A stretch of DNA of 64,000 nt from Bromus sterilis. Lineage: Eukaryota; Streptophyta; Magnoliopsida; Poales; Poaceae. How positions within the stretch are numbered: the first letter of the stretch is position 1; each line of letters starts with the position of its first letter. Made by a program: the position numbers and the translations under genes. This document shows, one piece after another, positions 1 through 10,136 of this stretch. The stretch lies in assembly GCA_950022295.1 (NCBI GenBank), contig OX465599.1, positions 3,782,001-3,846,000 on the forward strand. Direction: 5' to 3'. The notes under the pieces were generated by a model. That model had not been told where the DNA came from. It saw only the letters and a list, made by a program, of their open reading frames with translations, and did no database searches.

Positions 1-3000
1 ATATGATATGATAATTAAAAACAAGGATAACCGGCGTGCTAATATTATTTTAAAAGATCCCTTAGTTTTTACAATTGAATTTTCTTGTATGTCCATATAA
101 AAATTGTGCAAAATTTCATATATATACCTACTAATGAAGGAAATTGTGTTTTTTTTATATTTTTCACGTCATCACTGCTGATGCCATGACCTACCGTTCG
201 TTCCGTGCCAAAAATGTAAGGCTAATGGTCCTGCGATATGAAGGCAACTAAAAGAGAGAGACCCCCATTTGTATTGGTGATGATGCATATATAGGTTGGA
301 ATCCGAACAACGTGCGATGTTACAGATAAAAATAAAGTAAGGAAAGAAAATTAAATTGGTGATGATACATATATATTGGTTGGAATTCAAACGGCGTGCG
401 ATGTTACAGATAAAAATAAAGGAAGGAAAGCAAATTAAATTGGTTCTGATGCATAATATATAGGATGGAATTCAAACAACGTGCAACATTGCAGATAAAT
501 AAAAGGAAAGCAAATTAAATTGTTTGTATGACGCGGCTTGAGCTAACAACTTAAGTAAAAGGAATAATTTTGTTCCATCTTCAGTTATATTTCATCTACA
601 TTCAAGGAAACTATAGAGTAGATTTCAAGAACAAATTTTCTAGGTTTGTATGAGCGTAAGTGTTGCCCGTTGGTTGGTTGGTTGGTCAAGGTGGGGCTAC
701 ATGTCCTCGGTCATATCCCTACTGATAGTCGGGTACGGAAGATGATCAATACGGGAAAACTAAATATAAACGTGTGAATGGCGGGGCGAGGTGATAGATG
801 GAGAACAAAAAAAATTAGCGGAGAAGAAAATTCACATGTACAACTAATTTAAAACTTTATGTATCTTGTAATAAAAGATAGTTAGTTGCTGATAACGGCT
901 AGTGCTGCATTGAGGCTTTTATAATATTTCCATTTAAAAAGAAAGAATGGTTATCTCGCCTGGCAATTTAATCCGGGGGAGGGGAATTCACATGTACACA
1001 ACTAATTTAACTACCAATTTAATTGGATTTAATCTTAATGAGCGGTGTAGATGTGTGAATCCCTCTCTTGCTACCAGCGTGAGTTATTCAACGTGTCAAT
1101 TTAACATAATGTCCCCACCGGTGGTCCAATATGAAAGATGCCCGGTACGATAAATCTGAATATAAACGTGCGGCAGGAATAATAGAGAAGACGGGGCAAG
1201 ATGACAGATGGAGAACTAGAAAAGGATCTTCTATAAGGGAGAAGAAAATTCAGCGTATACGACTAATTTCGAACGTTATGTATTTTATAATAAAAGATAG
1301 TTAGTTGCTTATGATGGCTTATGCTGCATCCTGACTTTTATAATACACTTTTACACAAAATAAATGTTTACCTCGCGTACCAATTTAATGGGGGAAATTC
1401 GCGTGTACAACTATTTTAACTGCCACATTATAATCTGAACGTATTTCATGCAAACCATATGATTGTAATAAAAACTAGACGAAATGCGTGAGTTTAACCC
1501 GGTCTAAAACTATTTTAATGGTATGATGGGACGTCCTTTATTTTCGTTAGCTTTTGAGATCCCTCCTTTATTTATAGTACTAGCTAGAGGGCAACCATAC
1601 TCAGTGTTTGTAACTCTTTATCTATTAATAAAGGAAATTGTGTTTTTCTAGATACCATCCCCAGCTGATGTCATCCCTGTTGACATCATCACCCGCCACT
1701 CGTTCCGTGCCAAAAATTTAAAGTTAATGGTCCTGCCACATGAAGGCAACTAAGAGAGAGAGACCCGTTTATATGGTCTGGAATCGTAAGAGATAGTACG
1801 ATGTGATAGAAAAATAAAGGAAGAAAATTAAATTAAATCAATGATGATGCATATATAGAGGCTGGAACTACTAAGCATATTCTAAGATGTTCCATGACTA
1901 AGAGGACATGCATATAAACCTGTGATTAAAATGGGTGGTGGTCTAATTAAACGGATTCTAAGACACGTTGCATATATATGATGTGATAATTAAAAACGGG
2001 GATAAAGGATGCTATAATAATATATTAAGAGCACCCTTAATTTTTACAACTGAATTTACAATGGATAAACTGAATTTTTTACAACTGAATTTTCTCGAAA
2101 AACGAGGATAAAGGATGGTATACATCACCTACCTCTCATTTCGTGCCAAAAATTTAAGGCTAATGGTCCTGCAACAAGAAGGCAACTAAAAGAGAGAGGC
2201 CCCACATTGTATTGGTAATGATGCATATATGGTTTGGAATCCGAACAACGTGCAATGTTACAGATAAATAATGGAACGAATTCAGCAAATTAGATTGGTG
2301 ATGATACATATATATGTATATATATAGAAATTCAAACGATGTGTGATGTTATAGATAAAAATAAAGGAAGAAGAGCAAAATAATTTGTTTTGATGCATAA
2401 TATATAGGCTGGAATTCAAACAACGTGCAACGTTGGAGATAAATAAAAGGAAATCAAATTAAATTGTTTGTAGGACGCTGCTAGAGCTAACAACTTAAGT
2501 AAAAGGAATAATTTTGTTTCATCTTCAATTATATTCCATCTACATTCAAGGAAACTATAAAACATATTTCAAGAACAATTTTTCTAAGTTGGTAAGAACA
2601 AATTTTCTAAGTTGGTATGAGCATAATTGTTGCATGTTGGTTGGTTGGTCAAGGTGGGACTGCTTGTCCTCGGTCATATCCCTGCTGATAGTCCAATACG
2701 AAAGATGCTCAATACGAGAAATCTATATATATATATGTGTGTGAAAGGCAGGGCGAGGTGATAGATGGAGAACAAAAAAACATCCCTTATAATGGAGAAG
2801 AAAATTCACGTGTACAACTAATTTAAAACAGTATGTATTTTATAATAAAAGATACTGCATTGTGGCTTTTATAATATGCATTTAAACAGAAGGAATGGTT
2901 ATGTCGCCTACCAGTTTAATCCGGGGAAGGGCAAATTCACCTGTACAACTAATTTAACTATCAATTTAATCAGATTAAATCACGAATCCCCCTCTCTGTT

Positions 3001-3927
3001 TCATTATTAATCCTAATGAGTGGTGTGGATGCGTGAATCCCACTTAGCTACCTGTGTGTGTATTCAGCCTGTCAATTGAACATAATATCCCAGTGGTGGT
3101 CCAATATGAAAGATGCCCAATGCGAGAAATCTGAATATAAACGTGCAGAAGACGGAGTGACATGCCGGAGAACGAAAAAAGGATCCTCTATAACGGAAAA
3201 GAAAATTCACGTGTACGACTGATTTGAAACTTTATGTATTTTATAATACAGATATTTAGTTGCTAATGACGGCTAATGCTGCATCGCGACTTTTATAATA
3301 TGTGTTTAAACAAAATAAATGTTTATCTCGCCTACCAATTTAATGGGGGGAAATTCACGTATACAACTATTTTAAGTGCTAATTTACATAATCTGAACGC
3401 ATTTCATATAAATTAGATGATTTTTATAAAAACCCGATGAAATATGTGAGTTTAACCTAGTCTAAAACTACTTTGATGGTTGGATGGGACGTCCTTGATT
3501 TTTGTTAGCTCTAGGGATTCCGGTAGCCAAGAAGTTTGAGTGCAGCTTACAGCCAGTAAGGCAAGTCATCCGTCTACACCAACGACCCTCATCCGCCAAG
3601 TCTTCCTGGCCGGTGCTCCACTCAGTCCTCATACTCATATGATGTACGTACAAGGGATCATCGATCAGTGATGGAGCAGGAGACCACCCTTCGCCTCCCT
3701 GGCTTAGCGCCTCGATCGACAATGAACCCGGCCAGAAGTGATGGCCTCCATGGGATACAAGTCACTGCACAACCCCCCATGAGGAGAGATTTTACCCGTA
3801 ATCGCTGCCTGGGAAGCCGCTATGCCCGATTGTGGTCGTATTCTCTTTTGCTCGCCAACGAATCAGCCTCTATCTCACAAGATCCTAGAGCTCGGCATCA
3901 TGACAGAGGTGGAGGAAAAAGAACACG
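1..3927. repeat. Segmental duplication, copy A (AT-rich modular repeat)
   Basis: The stretch aligns by eye with 14081-19308: the first 250 bases match 14081 onward almost base for base, and 3668-3927 matches 19036-19308. It is built from shorter modules. One (around 204, 1706 and 2144) contains ccgtgccaaaaa followed by a block ending in aaggcaact. Another (around 945, 1370, 2905 and 3330) contains atctcgcct followed by aatttaat. Open frames here are short and not conserved between the copies, so I see no gene up to 3667. A TATA-like tttatttatagtac at about 1568 belongs to a module also found at 11974, 13633 and 15904. Confidence 0.75.
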
Positions 3928-3929
3928 GA

Positions 3930-4975
3930 TAGAAACAGTGGCCCATGCGGCTTGTGCTCTAGAGGACTCTGTCTATTATATGAGTCCACTAAATGCAGAG
4001 GATAGTAGGGAACTGTTCCTAAAGAGAGTATTTGGCTTCATATTTGGTTCCCCTGCTGGACTGGAGGAAGATGTCAAAACTATTTTGAAAAACTGTGGTG
4101 GGTTGCCGTTGGCCATCGCCAGCATCGTTGGCCTTCTTGCAAGCTATAGGGAGGCTAAGGGCAGAGAGTCATGGCAAAGAGTTTCTACATCGATGGGTAC
4201 TCAGATGTAGAGCAACCCTACCCTTGGGGGGATGAGGCAGTTGATCACACTCACTTATGAGTTATGACTACTTACCTCATCATCTAAAGGCTTGCATGAT
4301 GTATCTGAGCATTTTCCCAAAGAGTTATGTGATTGCCAAGGATAGGTTGCTATACAGATGGATTGCTGAATGTTTGGTCACAGAGAACCAAGGTTTCACG
4401 TTGTTGGAGTCTGCAGAAGAATATTTGAATCAACTGATAAGTAGAAATATGATTCAACTATTCAAGTTTATGTGTACTGAATACTCTTACACTTATTATA
4501 GAGAAGTGGAGGTAGAGGGGTGTCGAGTGCATGACATGATCCTTGAGGTCATGGTGTCCAAATCCAAGGAATCTAATTTTGTTACCTTGGTTGGGCAGCA
4601 ATACAGACAAATATCAAATGGACACGACAAGGTTCGCCGCCTCTCCTTACATGGAAACGACCATGGCGAGCAGCATCATGGGGTACGTTGCGTTGAGATG
4701 ATGAAGGTAAAACATATCCGATCAATGACCACATTTCAGCACTATGGCCTCGGCCTCAGAAAACCGCTCAATCGTCTAGGTGAATTCAAATCGCTGAGGG
4801 TACTTGACCTGGAAGATTGCAAGGCCCTGGTGAATGGGCACATGAGATGTATATACAAATTGTATCTTCTCAAGTTTTTGAGCTTGAGGGGTACAAGAGT
4901 ATTATAGATATCTGGCAAAGTTGTGGATCTAGAGCACTTGCAGACTCTTGATGTAAGAAACATCAAAAATCGCAT
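3930..4975 (+). pseudogene. NLR (NB-ARC/LRR) resistance gene fragment, 5' truncated
   Basis: The translation from about 3950 reads as the C-terminal half of a plant NB-ARC domain. The GLPLA motif (CGGLPLAI) is near 4097 and the ARC2 region with ACMMYLSIFP is at about 4290-4320. An MHD-type motif in the form VHDMI lies near 4528, followed by leucine-rich repeat text (FKSLRVLDLEDC) near 4788. Such proteins sense pathogen effectors in the cytosol. The coiled-coil, P-loop and kinase-2 motifs are absent. The frame is broken: a stop falls at 4208 and reading resumes in another frame at 4257, apparently through a small deletion where the family usually has LSYDYLP. Another stop falls at 4905. The upstream 260 bases are duplicated at 19036-19308, where no NLR follows. 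This is a relic, not a gene. Confidence 0.85.
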
Positions 4976-5079
4976 ACAATATGTTGAATAACATCAAAAC
5001 TCAGAGCGAGAATTTACTTTCATGGAGAAGCTCTTCATCCCGGGAAAGGGAGGAACGGTCTGGTTGGTCAGCTCTCTGT

Positions 5080-6037
5080 TGTTTAAAAATTCCTTCAAAA
5101 ATCAAAATGTTCCTATAGAGGCTTGCGAGACACTCACCGCCATCGGAGGATGTCAGGAAACACCGGAATATGGCGGTAACAGACAACTGTATTTTGTGCA
5201 GAGTGGAAGATTCTTGGAAACATTCGCTTCTGGAGTGTTCAATGTCTCGATGCGTATGGGCGCTGGCAGGAGAAGACATAGTCGAGGTACGTAATAGCGG
5301 ATACACTCGAGCCAAATCCAAAGTTGTGGCTGTTTGCTCTCCATAAAAGACTAGAAACCTCAAAATTTACACGACTTGTGGTAACTCTTTGGGCGGTGTG
5401 GACAGCTAGGAGGAAAGCCATCCATGAAAAGACCTTCCAAAGCCCTCATGCTACTCACTGTTTTGTGGATAGTTTCATTGCAGAGCTGGGAATCCTAAAC
5501 AGGAAAACACCACGCTTGACCGCAGCGGAACCGTTATCACATGTAGCTCGAACGAGGAGGCGTTCAGATACATCAAGTTCTTGGAGAGTGCCGCCCGGTG
5601 GCTGCACCAAGATCATGGTCGCAGGTGGGCTCACGTCAGATGGATCCACGGGAGCAGTTGCTGCTATATGTTGAGATGCGAACGGAATTTACTTGGGCTC
5701 CTCAGCCTTAGTTATCCCGGGAATCAGCAATCTATCGGTCCTAAATGCCCTGGCTTGCAGAGAAGGTCAGGCACTTGTTGCGGACCTAAACATGAACCGT
5801 GTGATGGTCTCTTATGAAAGCCAAACAGTGGTGCATGATATTCAGGCTGATGAGGAAAACCAACAGAAAGCGATAAGCAAGGAGATCAGGCTGCGCAATT
5901 CAAACTTCGAATAGTGTGATGGTCCCTTGGTCTCCCTAGAGGTCGCCATTTGTGGCTTATCCATCCTCATAACCCCACTTGTATTCACTCTAATGTTAAA
6001 GTTGATCGATAAAGTGGGGCGTTTTATCTAAAAAAAA
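5080..6037 (+). mobile_element. 5'-truncated L1-type LINE fragment (zf-RVT and RNase H)
   Basis: Pieces in several frames match the C-terminus of plant non-LTR retrotransposon polyproteins. Around 5085-5280 is the zinc-finger-like zf-RVT region (KIKMF, then SLLECSMSRCVWAL). At 5324-5674 comes the linker with LVVTLWAVWTARRKAIHE. At 5660-5914 is the RNase H-like tail (GSSALVIPGI, ALACREGQAL, QTVVHDIQ). Frameshifts and stops separate the pieces, so it is dead. The 3' end runs into ataaagtgggg and an A-rich tract at about 6031-6038, as expected of a LINE 3' end. The reverse transcriptase and endonuclease are missing. Confidence 0.8.
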
Positions 6038-6289
6038 CAGGTCATACTTTTTTTTTCTTTTTTTTGCGGGTAGAGTGTGGCCGTTTTCCTTTCTTTTGTT
6101 TTCTAAGAACACGTCAATCTTGAAAATATGAACCTGTTCAATTGTAAAAAAGCTTTACCACGTGACATGCTTATCCCGTATATCTCTGTGCATTGCTTAA
6201 CGCCATACATTTGCTTGATCATTCCCGAAACACTCTACGCTTCACGAGACCTATATATGTGCATCACCAACCTGCCAACCTTCGGGTAG
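6038..6289. other. Spacer, no feature recognised
   Basis: The stretch holds a T-rich tract (6048-6066) and otherwise unremarkable AT-rich sequence between the LINE end and the P450 fragment. No supported gene was seen. Confidence 0.5.
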
Positions 6290-6734
6290 AACCTCAAGAA
6301 AGGTTTGATCCTCGTCGGCCTCGCGAAGGTATATATGTCCACTCCTCCTGCGTCTCCAACTTGCCGCCGGTCACTGCCAGCGTCAGCATCACGACATCGT
6401 TGCTTAGTGCCGCCACCTTCTGGCAGACCTCGCCGGCAGTGGCCACGACGGAGCGGACGAGGCTCCCCACCTCCTTAGCGATGGAGACCGCCAAGGTTAT
6501 GGTCTCGCCGAGCTTGTGGCGCATCAGTGGCCCATGCCGGGAGCACCACCCCGTGATGGTGTTGACGATGATCGGGAGAGCCGCCCATGATCCAGTAGGA
6601 AACTGCGGCTTTCTTGGGCTGTTGCTCCGACGGCCGGCGAGCTTGAGAAGCCAGAGGTAGAGATAGAATAGGGTGAATACGGCTACGAAGGTTAACCACC
6701 CCTCCATGGCTACGGAGGTTAACCACCCATCCAT
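6290..6734 (-). pseudogene. CYP71-like cytochrome P450 N-terminal fragment
   Basis: The 146-residue frame starts with a hydrophobic segment (about residues 14-30, FVAVFTLFYLYLWLLKL) like a P450 membrane anchor. A basic stretch and a PTGSWAALPIIVNTI segment follow, resembling the P450 proline-rich hinge. RHGPLMRHKLGE is the familiar N-terminal P450 motif. Near the end, KVAALSNDVVMLTLAVTGGKLETQEEW resembles the helix B'-C/D region of CYP71-clan enzymes (ALSNDVV, then FGGK). The oxygen-binding helix I, ExxR and the haem-binding cysteine are absent, and reading leaves frame after residue 130. P450s are ER-anchored monooxygenases, and this piece cannot catalyse. It could still be an expressed short protein because a plausible TATA box lies upstream. 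The family call rests on motif memory. Confidence 0.6.
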
Positions 6735-6797
6735 GGCCGGCAGCTTATGATGAGTTCCTTCCTTGTTAGCTTATTGCAAGCTTGTGGAGGTCGATCG

Positions 6798-6810
6798 TAT
6801 TTATATTATA
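6798..6810 (-). promoter_or_regulatory. TATA box upstream of the P450 fragment
   Basis: On the minus strand TATAATATAAATA lies 64-76 bases upstream of the ATG at 6734. This is a suitable distance for a start site near 6775 and a leader of about 40 nt. Confidence 0.45.
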
Positions 6811-7039
6811 TGGCTGGCCGGTGAGGTATATATGGACGGAACATGAGCGGAAGCTGCTCGGTTGGTTGGTATTGCAGCCTCAAAACCACATTCTGAAGAT
6901 TAGCATCGGTGGAGACTTGTCCACGGCTGGAGGAGAAAACGTGATTCATGAAAGAAATCGTGCTTTCCGTGGTCCAACCCAACCATGTGTTTGAGGAAAA
7001 AACGTAGCAATCGTACGTATTATGCATTGTGTAAATATC
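6811..7039. other. Spacer, no feature recognised
   Basis: No supported gene or repeat was seen between the P450 fragment promoter and the retroposon. Confidence 0.4.
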
Positions 7040-7052
7040 TGAGTTAGTTTTT

Positions 7053-7752
7053 TTTTGTGATTTTTTTTTTCGATCTATTCATCTTCAATCATGACAGTAC
7101 AACGAACATCAGAAATAATAAAAATTACATCCATATTCGTAGACCACCTAGTGTATGACTACAAGTACTGAAGCAAGCCGAGGACGTGTCGCTGTCATCG
7201 TCCTTCCATCATCGGAGCATGTCAAAAATTGTTGTAGTAGACAGTCGGAAAGTCTCCGTGCTAAGGCCCCATAGAACCAGCACACCGGAACAATAACCGT
7301 CGTCATTGAAGAGTAACGCAGATCGGAAGGATCCAACCTGACACAAAAACGTAGACAAACTACGAACATATCCGAGCAAATCCACCAAGGACAGATTCGC
7401 CGGAAACACACCTCCACACGCCCACCGAGGATGCTAGATGCATCACCAGGATGGGGCTAGGCGGAGAGACCTTTATTCCTTCTTCACGGAGACGCCACCA
7501 TCTCGTCTTTTGGAGCAAGACACAAACCCTAAAAAATCTTTAAAAAACAACTAAAATTAAAGTCTCCCACCTGTAAAAGCTAAGATTCACCACATTATCA
7601 TGACCCTAAGGCCATCGGAGATAAGGCGGATCGACGACAGCACCGATGAGAGGCGGCGGCGGCGGCTGGTGCGTGGCTAGGGCAAAGGAGGCGGCAGCGG
7701 CTGGTAGAAAAGCTAGAAGCTAACCAGAGGGTGTACGGGGACGTCCTTAATA
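7053..7752 (-). mobile_element. Retroposon (LINE-like or SINE-like) with 13-bp target-site duplication
   Basis: The 700-bp unit is flanked by perfect 13-bp direct repeats, tgagttagttttt, at 7040-7052 and 7753-7765. The left end begins with long T runs (7053-7056 and 7061-7070), so on the minus strand the element ends in poly(A), the signature of target-primed reverse transcription. Inside are stretches that I recall as a common Triticeae dispersed repeat (cctccacacgcccaccg near 7411; acaaaccctaaaaa near 7521). Open frames within it (for example 7148-7417 minus) are not recognised and are probably chance. Whether it is a 5'-truncated LINE or another retroposon is not settled. Confidence 0.75.
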
Positions 7753-7765
7753 TGAGTTAGTTTTT

Positions 7766-8059
7766 AGACACGTCGGATAACTCGTGCATGCGAACTATCG
7801 CAGTGTTTATCGACGATCATTGGACAAGTGATCAGCGCAGATCAACAATTCAGACACTGATAAAAAACAATGGCCAGACACGGTCGCTATAGATGAGGAG
7901 GTTTTTTTTTTGAGCAGAACTATAGATGAGGAGGTGGTACACGCGTATGACGCTATAGCAGCCCGGTATCGGGGGCGTAGGGCATAACCCAACTTCCCCG
8001 CACATGCAGCAACACACTAGCCGGCCTCCTGGGACACATCAGTGGTATCAAATTTTATC
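7766..8059. other. Spacer next to the truncated CACTA element
   Basis: There is no recognised gene. A T run at 7903-7911 is the only low-complexity tract. The CACTA transposase frame continues to a stop at 8017 but loses family similarity at about 8060. Confidence 0.4.
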
Positions 8060-8691
8060 AAAAACATATTCTTCAACATTTTCAGCAAGTTTTCAAATGC
8101 CGAGTCAGCTACACCTGCCTCTGCCTTCCATTTCAGCAAATCCAGTGTGCAGCCCAGCTTTTTCAGACCATCATCGCATCCGGGGTACATCGCCTTTCTG
8201 TGATCCTCTAACATGCGATCCAAATTCTCCCTCTCCTTTTCAGTTTCGCAGCGTCTCCGTGCATCAGCAATGGTCCGACCAAGATCATCAACGGGATCAT
8301 CACGTGCCTCTTCTTCACCTTCCCCTTCACCTTCAGCATCCTCCATGAAAGTATCACCGAAATGAGCAAGATAGCTTTCATCGATGAAATCATCCCCTTC
8401 TTCATCTTCTTCCATTATAACCCCTCTTTCTCCATGCTTGGTCCAACAATTATAGCTTGGCATGAAACCGTGCCGAAGCAGATGCATGTGAACATCTCTT
8501 GAGGAAGAGTAACCGTTCTGATTCTTACAGTTAACACATGGACAGATAACAAAACCCCCCCGCTTGTTCGCATTAGCCACTACGAGGAAATCTTTCAAAC
8601 CCGTAGTGAACTCGCCGGAGAGTCGGTTACCGTACATCCATTGCCGATTCATCTGCATTATTATAATATAAAATATATAATTAACCATCAT
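8017..8691 (-). pseudogene. CACTA transposase N-terminal part (transposase-associated domain)
   Basis: The frame encodes RQWMYGNRLSGEF, then CPCVNCKN with paired cysteines and HLLRHGFMPSYNCWTKHGE. This is the transposase-associated zinc-binding domain of plant CACTA transposases (residues about 15-90), followed by an acidic linker (EEDEEGDD) and a helical region with FENLLKMLK. The full protein would continue for many hundreds of residues with the catalytic tnp2 domain. Here similarity ends after LKMLK and a short unrelated tail runs to the stop. It is a truncated, non-functional copy lying behind its own subterminal repeats. Confidence 0.85.
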
Positions 8692-9209
8692 GCATTTGTT
8701 AAACTAACTAGCTACAAACAATATAAATTAAACAATGAACTACACACATGCATATTTTATCAATGACACATCAAAGGTTCAAGTTGCTAACCGCGACCGA
8801 GGAGTGTGGCTCCAACACTTCATGTCATGTTTGTTTCATGCTCTTGGGGCATTTCATCAAACACCTTATGTGCATAAGAGGAACCAAAAGCAAACCTACA
8901 CCCACTTGTGAAGAGAATGGCTCCAAATGGCTAAGTGTTGGCTGCTGGATGGGTATATATAGGGGAGGGGCTTTAGTTGCGGTTGGCCTGGCAAACCGTG
9001 ACTAAAGGTGCCCGAAGGCCTTTAGTCGCGGTTGTCCTGGCGAACCGCGACTAAAGCCCCTCACGTGCACCAGCTGGCCACCGAGCGCCCTGGGCCCAGG
9101 CCTTTGGTCGCGGTTCACCTCCAGAACCGCGACTAAGGGTCCCATTAGTCGCGGTTCCTACAGCTTCGCGACTTATGGGGCTGGACGGAAGCCTGTTTTT
9201 CCACCAGTG
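8060..9209 (-). mobile_element. CACTA (En/Spm) transposon 5' end, truncated
   Basis: The right boundary reads gtttttccaccagtg (9195-9209), which on the minus strand is CACTGGTGGAAAAAC, a typical CACTA terminal inverted repeat. Immediately inside are four palindromic subterminal repeats of the type tttagtcgcggtt (8971-9182), and beyond them the transposase start in the expected orientation. The other end is missing: no matching terminal repeat was found to the left, and transposase similarity stops near 8060, so the element is cut off after roughly 1.15 kb. Confidence 0.85.
8971..9182. repeat. CACTA subterminal hairpin repeats (four)
   Basis: Four imperfect palindromes share the arms tttagtcgcggtt / aaccgcgactaaa: about 8971-9006, 9021-9056, 9102-9139 and 9146-9182. 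Such subterminal repeats are transposase binding sites in CACTA elements. The clean hairpin form is notable. Confidence 0.8.
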
Positions 9210-9531
9210 AGCCATTACTCAAGAAAAATGAGCAATGGAGAGGTGCCTGATAGGAAATGGTTAGTTTTTTCAAAACACGCAAAGAAACTGTTTGCTATGG
9301 AGATTTTTGAGTTTGTCAAAGAAGCAGATTGTTATCCTAATATCTCTATTGCGTATCGGATTTTCAAACTTGAAATTATTGAAGAACTACTTGAGATCTA
9401 CAATGTCGCAAGAGAGGTTAAATGGCTTAGCAACTTTATGCATTGAGAAAAAATGCTTGATGAAACTGATATTGATACTATCATTATCGATTTTGGATCT
9501 CAGAATGTTAGGAGAATTTTTTTTAAGGTAA
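9207..9531 (+). pseudogene. hAT-type (ZMYM1/DUF4371-like) transposase relic
   Basis: Residues MSNGEVPDRKWLVFSKHAKKLF at the start match the N-terminal zinc-finger part of TTF-type/DUF4371 proteins. FEFVKEADCYPNISIAYRI, then LRSTMSQERLNGLATLCIEK in another frame, match the C-terminal hAT dimerisation region. The whole middle, including the catalytic core, is deleted, and a frameshift lies near 9370. The relic begins exactly where the CACTA terminal repeat ends, so the CACTA probably inserted into it or was joined to it by deletion. Confidence 0.7.
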
Positions 9532-10136
9532 TATGTAATACAGCAATAAATATTTATACTAAGGGCCCCAAAAGATTCTGAATTGTAGTGATACGACGGA
9601 TGAGTAGGCGTTGAGTGGGATGTTGTTGACTAATCAAATCTGATCAAAAACCACCCCAGGATTGTTTCTTGTTTGGTTATGAAGGTTGAGGGTTGTAAAT
9701 TAGAGGCTTTTGTGGTTCATGGTTATGTTTTAGACTTTGATGCTAGTTTAAGGTTCTAATATGAACTTCTCTCATTATTACATTATTAGTACCACAACTC
9801 TACGGAGGTGTGTTGATAACCGGCCTGGTGTGCAGAATTTGGTGGTGCCATGAGATGAGAAAAGATAATTTAGATGATGAAATGTTATTGTGATTAACTA
9901 AAATATTGAAACTACGATAAAAAATGTAGTGACCAGAATAGAGACAACACTAGCTGTATATGTAACAACATAGAGAACATTAAACACCATGGTGTTTCGG
10001 AAATGTGGCAATAACTATGAACTAAAAACCTATTACAATTATTTTAGCAATAAGATGGAAGAGTAGTACATACTATTGTATATAACATTCACAGTGTTCA
10101 TTAACTGATGTGGGAAATTAATATTGATATTGTAGG
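9532..10136. other. AT-rich spacer, nothing recognised
   Basis: This is the 3' flank of the unknown gene on the minus strand. I see no repeat structure, no supported reading frame and no transposon end. Confidence 0.4.

Noticed and set aside
3468..3722. 84-codon minus frame, partly shared with 18833-19018
   Set aside because: Conserved only because the DNA is duplicated; the frame is shortened in copy B and has no domain.
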